Source of the DNA: Ignelater luminosus | Taxonomy: Eukaryota; Arthropoda; Insecta; Coleoptera; Elateridae | NCBI GenBank assembly: GCA_011009095.1 | Contig: VTPC01090701.1 | Coordinates: forward strand, 355,937 to 419,936 | DNA: 64,000 bases | Direction of reading: 5' to 3' | In this document: in pieces, positions 62,701-64,000 of the stretch | Layout: the number at the start of each line of letters is the position of its first letter | Numbering within the stretch: the stretch's first letter is position 1 | Notes under the pieces: generated by a model | Databases searched by the model: none | Seen by the model: the letters and a program-made list of their open reading frames with translations, nothing else | Told to the model about the DNA's origin: nothing | Program-made: the position numbers and the translations under genes

Positions 62701-63265
62701 GCAGTCAAAGTATAAATAAATAACACAGCAATTAATTGTAGAAAAAGAAATTTAAAGCTTTATTTACAAAAGACAAGCGTATATTGTACATGCTGTATGT
62801 ATAAAAATATAAAAAAATAGAATTTATTGATGTAGGTATAAAAAAACTGGCCTTGATGAATTTCATACACAGTTCAAAAAATCTTAAATAAATAATCTTT
62901 TATGTATAGAAACCATAGATTAGGAAAAGAAGTTACTTGGCACCATTGAAGTGTGTACGGAACCCAAAACATATAGAAACAACACCGTTCTATAGACTCA
63001 TGTGGCTTTCACTACACGCTACATAAATTATAAATATTATTAAATTAAGCATCTTTAGTTAATACTGCTGGTTATAAAATAAAATGACATTTAACCGTGT
63101 TAAAAGACAAACAAAAAATTAAAGCTTCCAATCTTAAGAAAAAAATCACTGGTCTTCGTTGTTGAGAAAATTATTTTTTGTTGAAGGGAGATCAGATACT
63201 ATATTAACTCGTGTTCCTATAAATCACAGTCCTAACCCGATGCTTGTGATGGTAGCAAATGGAAA
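62701..63265 (-). other. Probable 3'UTR of the Q-rich exon
   Basis: AT-rich. TTTATT (AATAAA on the minus strand) occurs at 62759-62764 and 62823-62828, giving plausible 3' ends about 440-500 bp beyond the stop codon at 63266. Confidence 0.5.
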
Positions 63266-63952
63266 TTAGCCCAAAGACGCAAAACGGTTATTACTGGAAC
63301 TTCCAGATAAATCGAATCTATTGTACGATCTATTAAGTTGAGCCCTTAATTGCTGTTCTTGTTGGTAACGCTGATTTTGTAATATTTGATTATAAATCTG
63401 TTGTTCTCTTAACCGTTGCTGTTCCTGCTGTTGTTGATTTTGATGGAAATTCACTGGGAAATATGCACGAGCCACATATTGTTGATTCTGACTGTTATCT
63501 ATTCTTTGTTGTGGTGACAAATGTTGATTCTGTTGAGCTAACAGTTGCTGTTGCTGTATCAGTCTCTGTTGATTCAATAATTGTTGTTGTTGCAAAAATG
63601 GTTGATTATTATAAGTTTGCTGTTGTTGTTGATCGAACGGTGTGTATATAAATTGTTGCTGTTGACTATTTTGTTGATGATACACTTGTGGCTGTTGATT
63701 GATTATCAAATTTTGATTAGTGTTAATTAGCGCACGGTTGTACAGATCGCGATTTACAAGCTCATGTTGGTTGACGGATGGATTGATTATTCCTGATGCT
63801 TCGGTACGACGTTGAGCAAGGAATGGTTGTTGCGCGAATTGACGGGAAAAGTGTGGAGGGCGATAGGTCGTGGCTTCTAAATGTCCCCCCACTAGTTGAG
63901 CTTGTGGCCTCGAAACTTCGGATTCTGAATAATCGAAGCCGCGAGGTCGCTT
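63266..63952 (-). CDS. Glutamine/asparagine-rich terminal coding exon, gene not identified
   Basis: Acceptor GTTGTTACAG (minus strand) before 63952. The exon begins in phase 0 (KRPRGFDYSESEVSRPQAQL) and runs 228 codons to the stop. The first 90 residues are mixed (TTYRPPHFSRQF, NPSVNQHELVNRDLYNRAL); the rest is dominated by Q and N (QQQQQ runs, YNNQPF, RIDNSQNQQYVARAYFPVNF) and ends in NRFDLSGSSSNNRFASLG. No known domain. It lies on the same strand as Skeletor, 6.2 kb upstream of its first visible exon, in the same phase. It could be the end of a nested gene or an alternative 3' exon of Skeletor. Such composition is common in secreted cuticle-associated and in nuclear proteins. Confidence 0.75.
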   Translation of the reverse strand, partial: KRPRGFDYSESEVSRPQAQLVGGHLEATTYRPPHFSRQFAQQPFLAQRRTEASGIINPSVNQHELVNRDLYNRALINTNQNLIINQQPQVYHQQNSQQQQFIYTPFDQQQQQTYNNQPFLQQQQLLNQQRLIQQQQLLAQQNQHLSPQQRIDNSQNQQYVARAYFPVNFHQNQQQQEQQRLREQQIYNQILQNQRYQQEQQLRAQLNRSYNRFDLSGSSSNNRFASLG

Positions 63953-64000
63953 CTGTAACAACAGAAACATAGGAATTAAACTAGTGGGGGAACTTTTTAA

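Overview
This is a window of insect nuclear DNA. It is very A+T-rich, with split genes whose short introns (52-65 bp) sit beside one intron of 20.4 kb, dispersed mobile-element remnants, and proteins of insect type. The large TE-filled intron fits a beetle-like genome, but the order is inference only. There are no bacterial operons, ribosome binding sites or CRISPR arrays.

Two genes are well supported. (1) On the + strand, 18151-23719, the last five exons of a microtubule-associated coiled-coil protein of the MTUS1/MTUS2 (ATIP) family. They are joined by consensus splice sites in compatible phases and followed by a 3'UTR with AATAAA signals. Upstream exons are not in view. (2) On the - strand, 57056 down to 32911, six exons of Skeletor (Knickkopf-3-like). 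These give most of the DOMON domain, a proline-rich linker, the cupredoxin-like domain and a long variable C-terminal tail that ends in a furin-type site and a GPI-signal-like hydrophobic end. The N-terminal exons (signal peptide and DM13 domains in relatives) lie beyond the right edge. A third coding exon at the right edge (63952 down to 63266, - strand) encodes a glutamine/asparagine-rich C-terminus. It lies on the same strand and starts in the same phase as the first visible Skeletor exon, so it may be an alternative terminal exon of Skeletor or the end of a nested gene.

The rest is introns and intergenic DNA with decayed mobile elements. Left to right: a probable piggyBac remnant (7.7-8.6 kb), a degenerate satellite (13.6-14.5 kb), a Ty3/gypsy-like gag remnant inside the MTUS intron (19.3-20.2 kb), a THAP-domain pseudogene (25.5-26.3 kb), a non-autonomous Helitron with both ends (26311-27062), a non-LTR retrotransposon with a broken RNase H (28-29.8 kb), and, inside the giant Skeletor intron, paired direct repeats (38.0 and 39.7 kb), a fold-back TA-flanked element (40542-41410), a pogo/Tigger-like transposase pseudogene (43.2-44.4 kb), a gypsy pol fragment (44.6-45.1 kb), a hAT-type MITE with a perfect 8-bp target duplication (50358-51184), two more TIR elements (51.5 and 52.8-53.8 kb), a tRNA-derived SINE and a degenerate tandem repeat (54.4-54.95 kb). 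From 57.9 to 61.5 kb there is a three-level nest: one LINE, a second LINE inside it, and a 251-bp GC-rich insertion with a 9-bp target duplication inside the second LINE's reverse transcriptase.

I found no convincing new multi-gene system. The most informative points are the possible alternative terminal exon of Skeletor, its 20-kb intron splitting the DOMON domain, and several mobile elements with exact ends.
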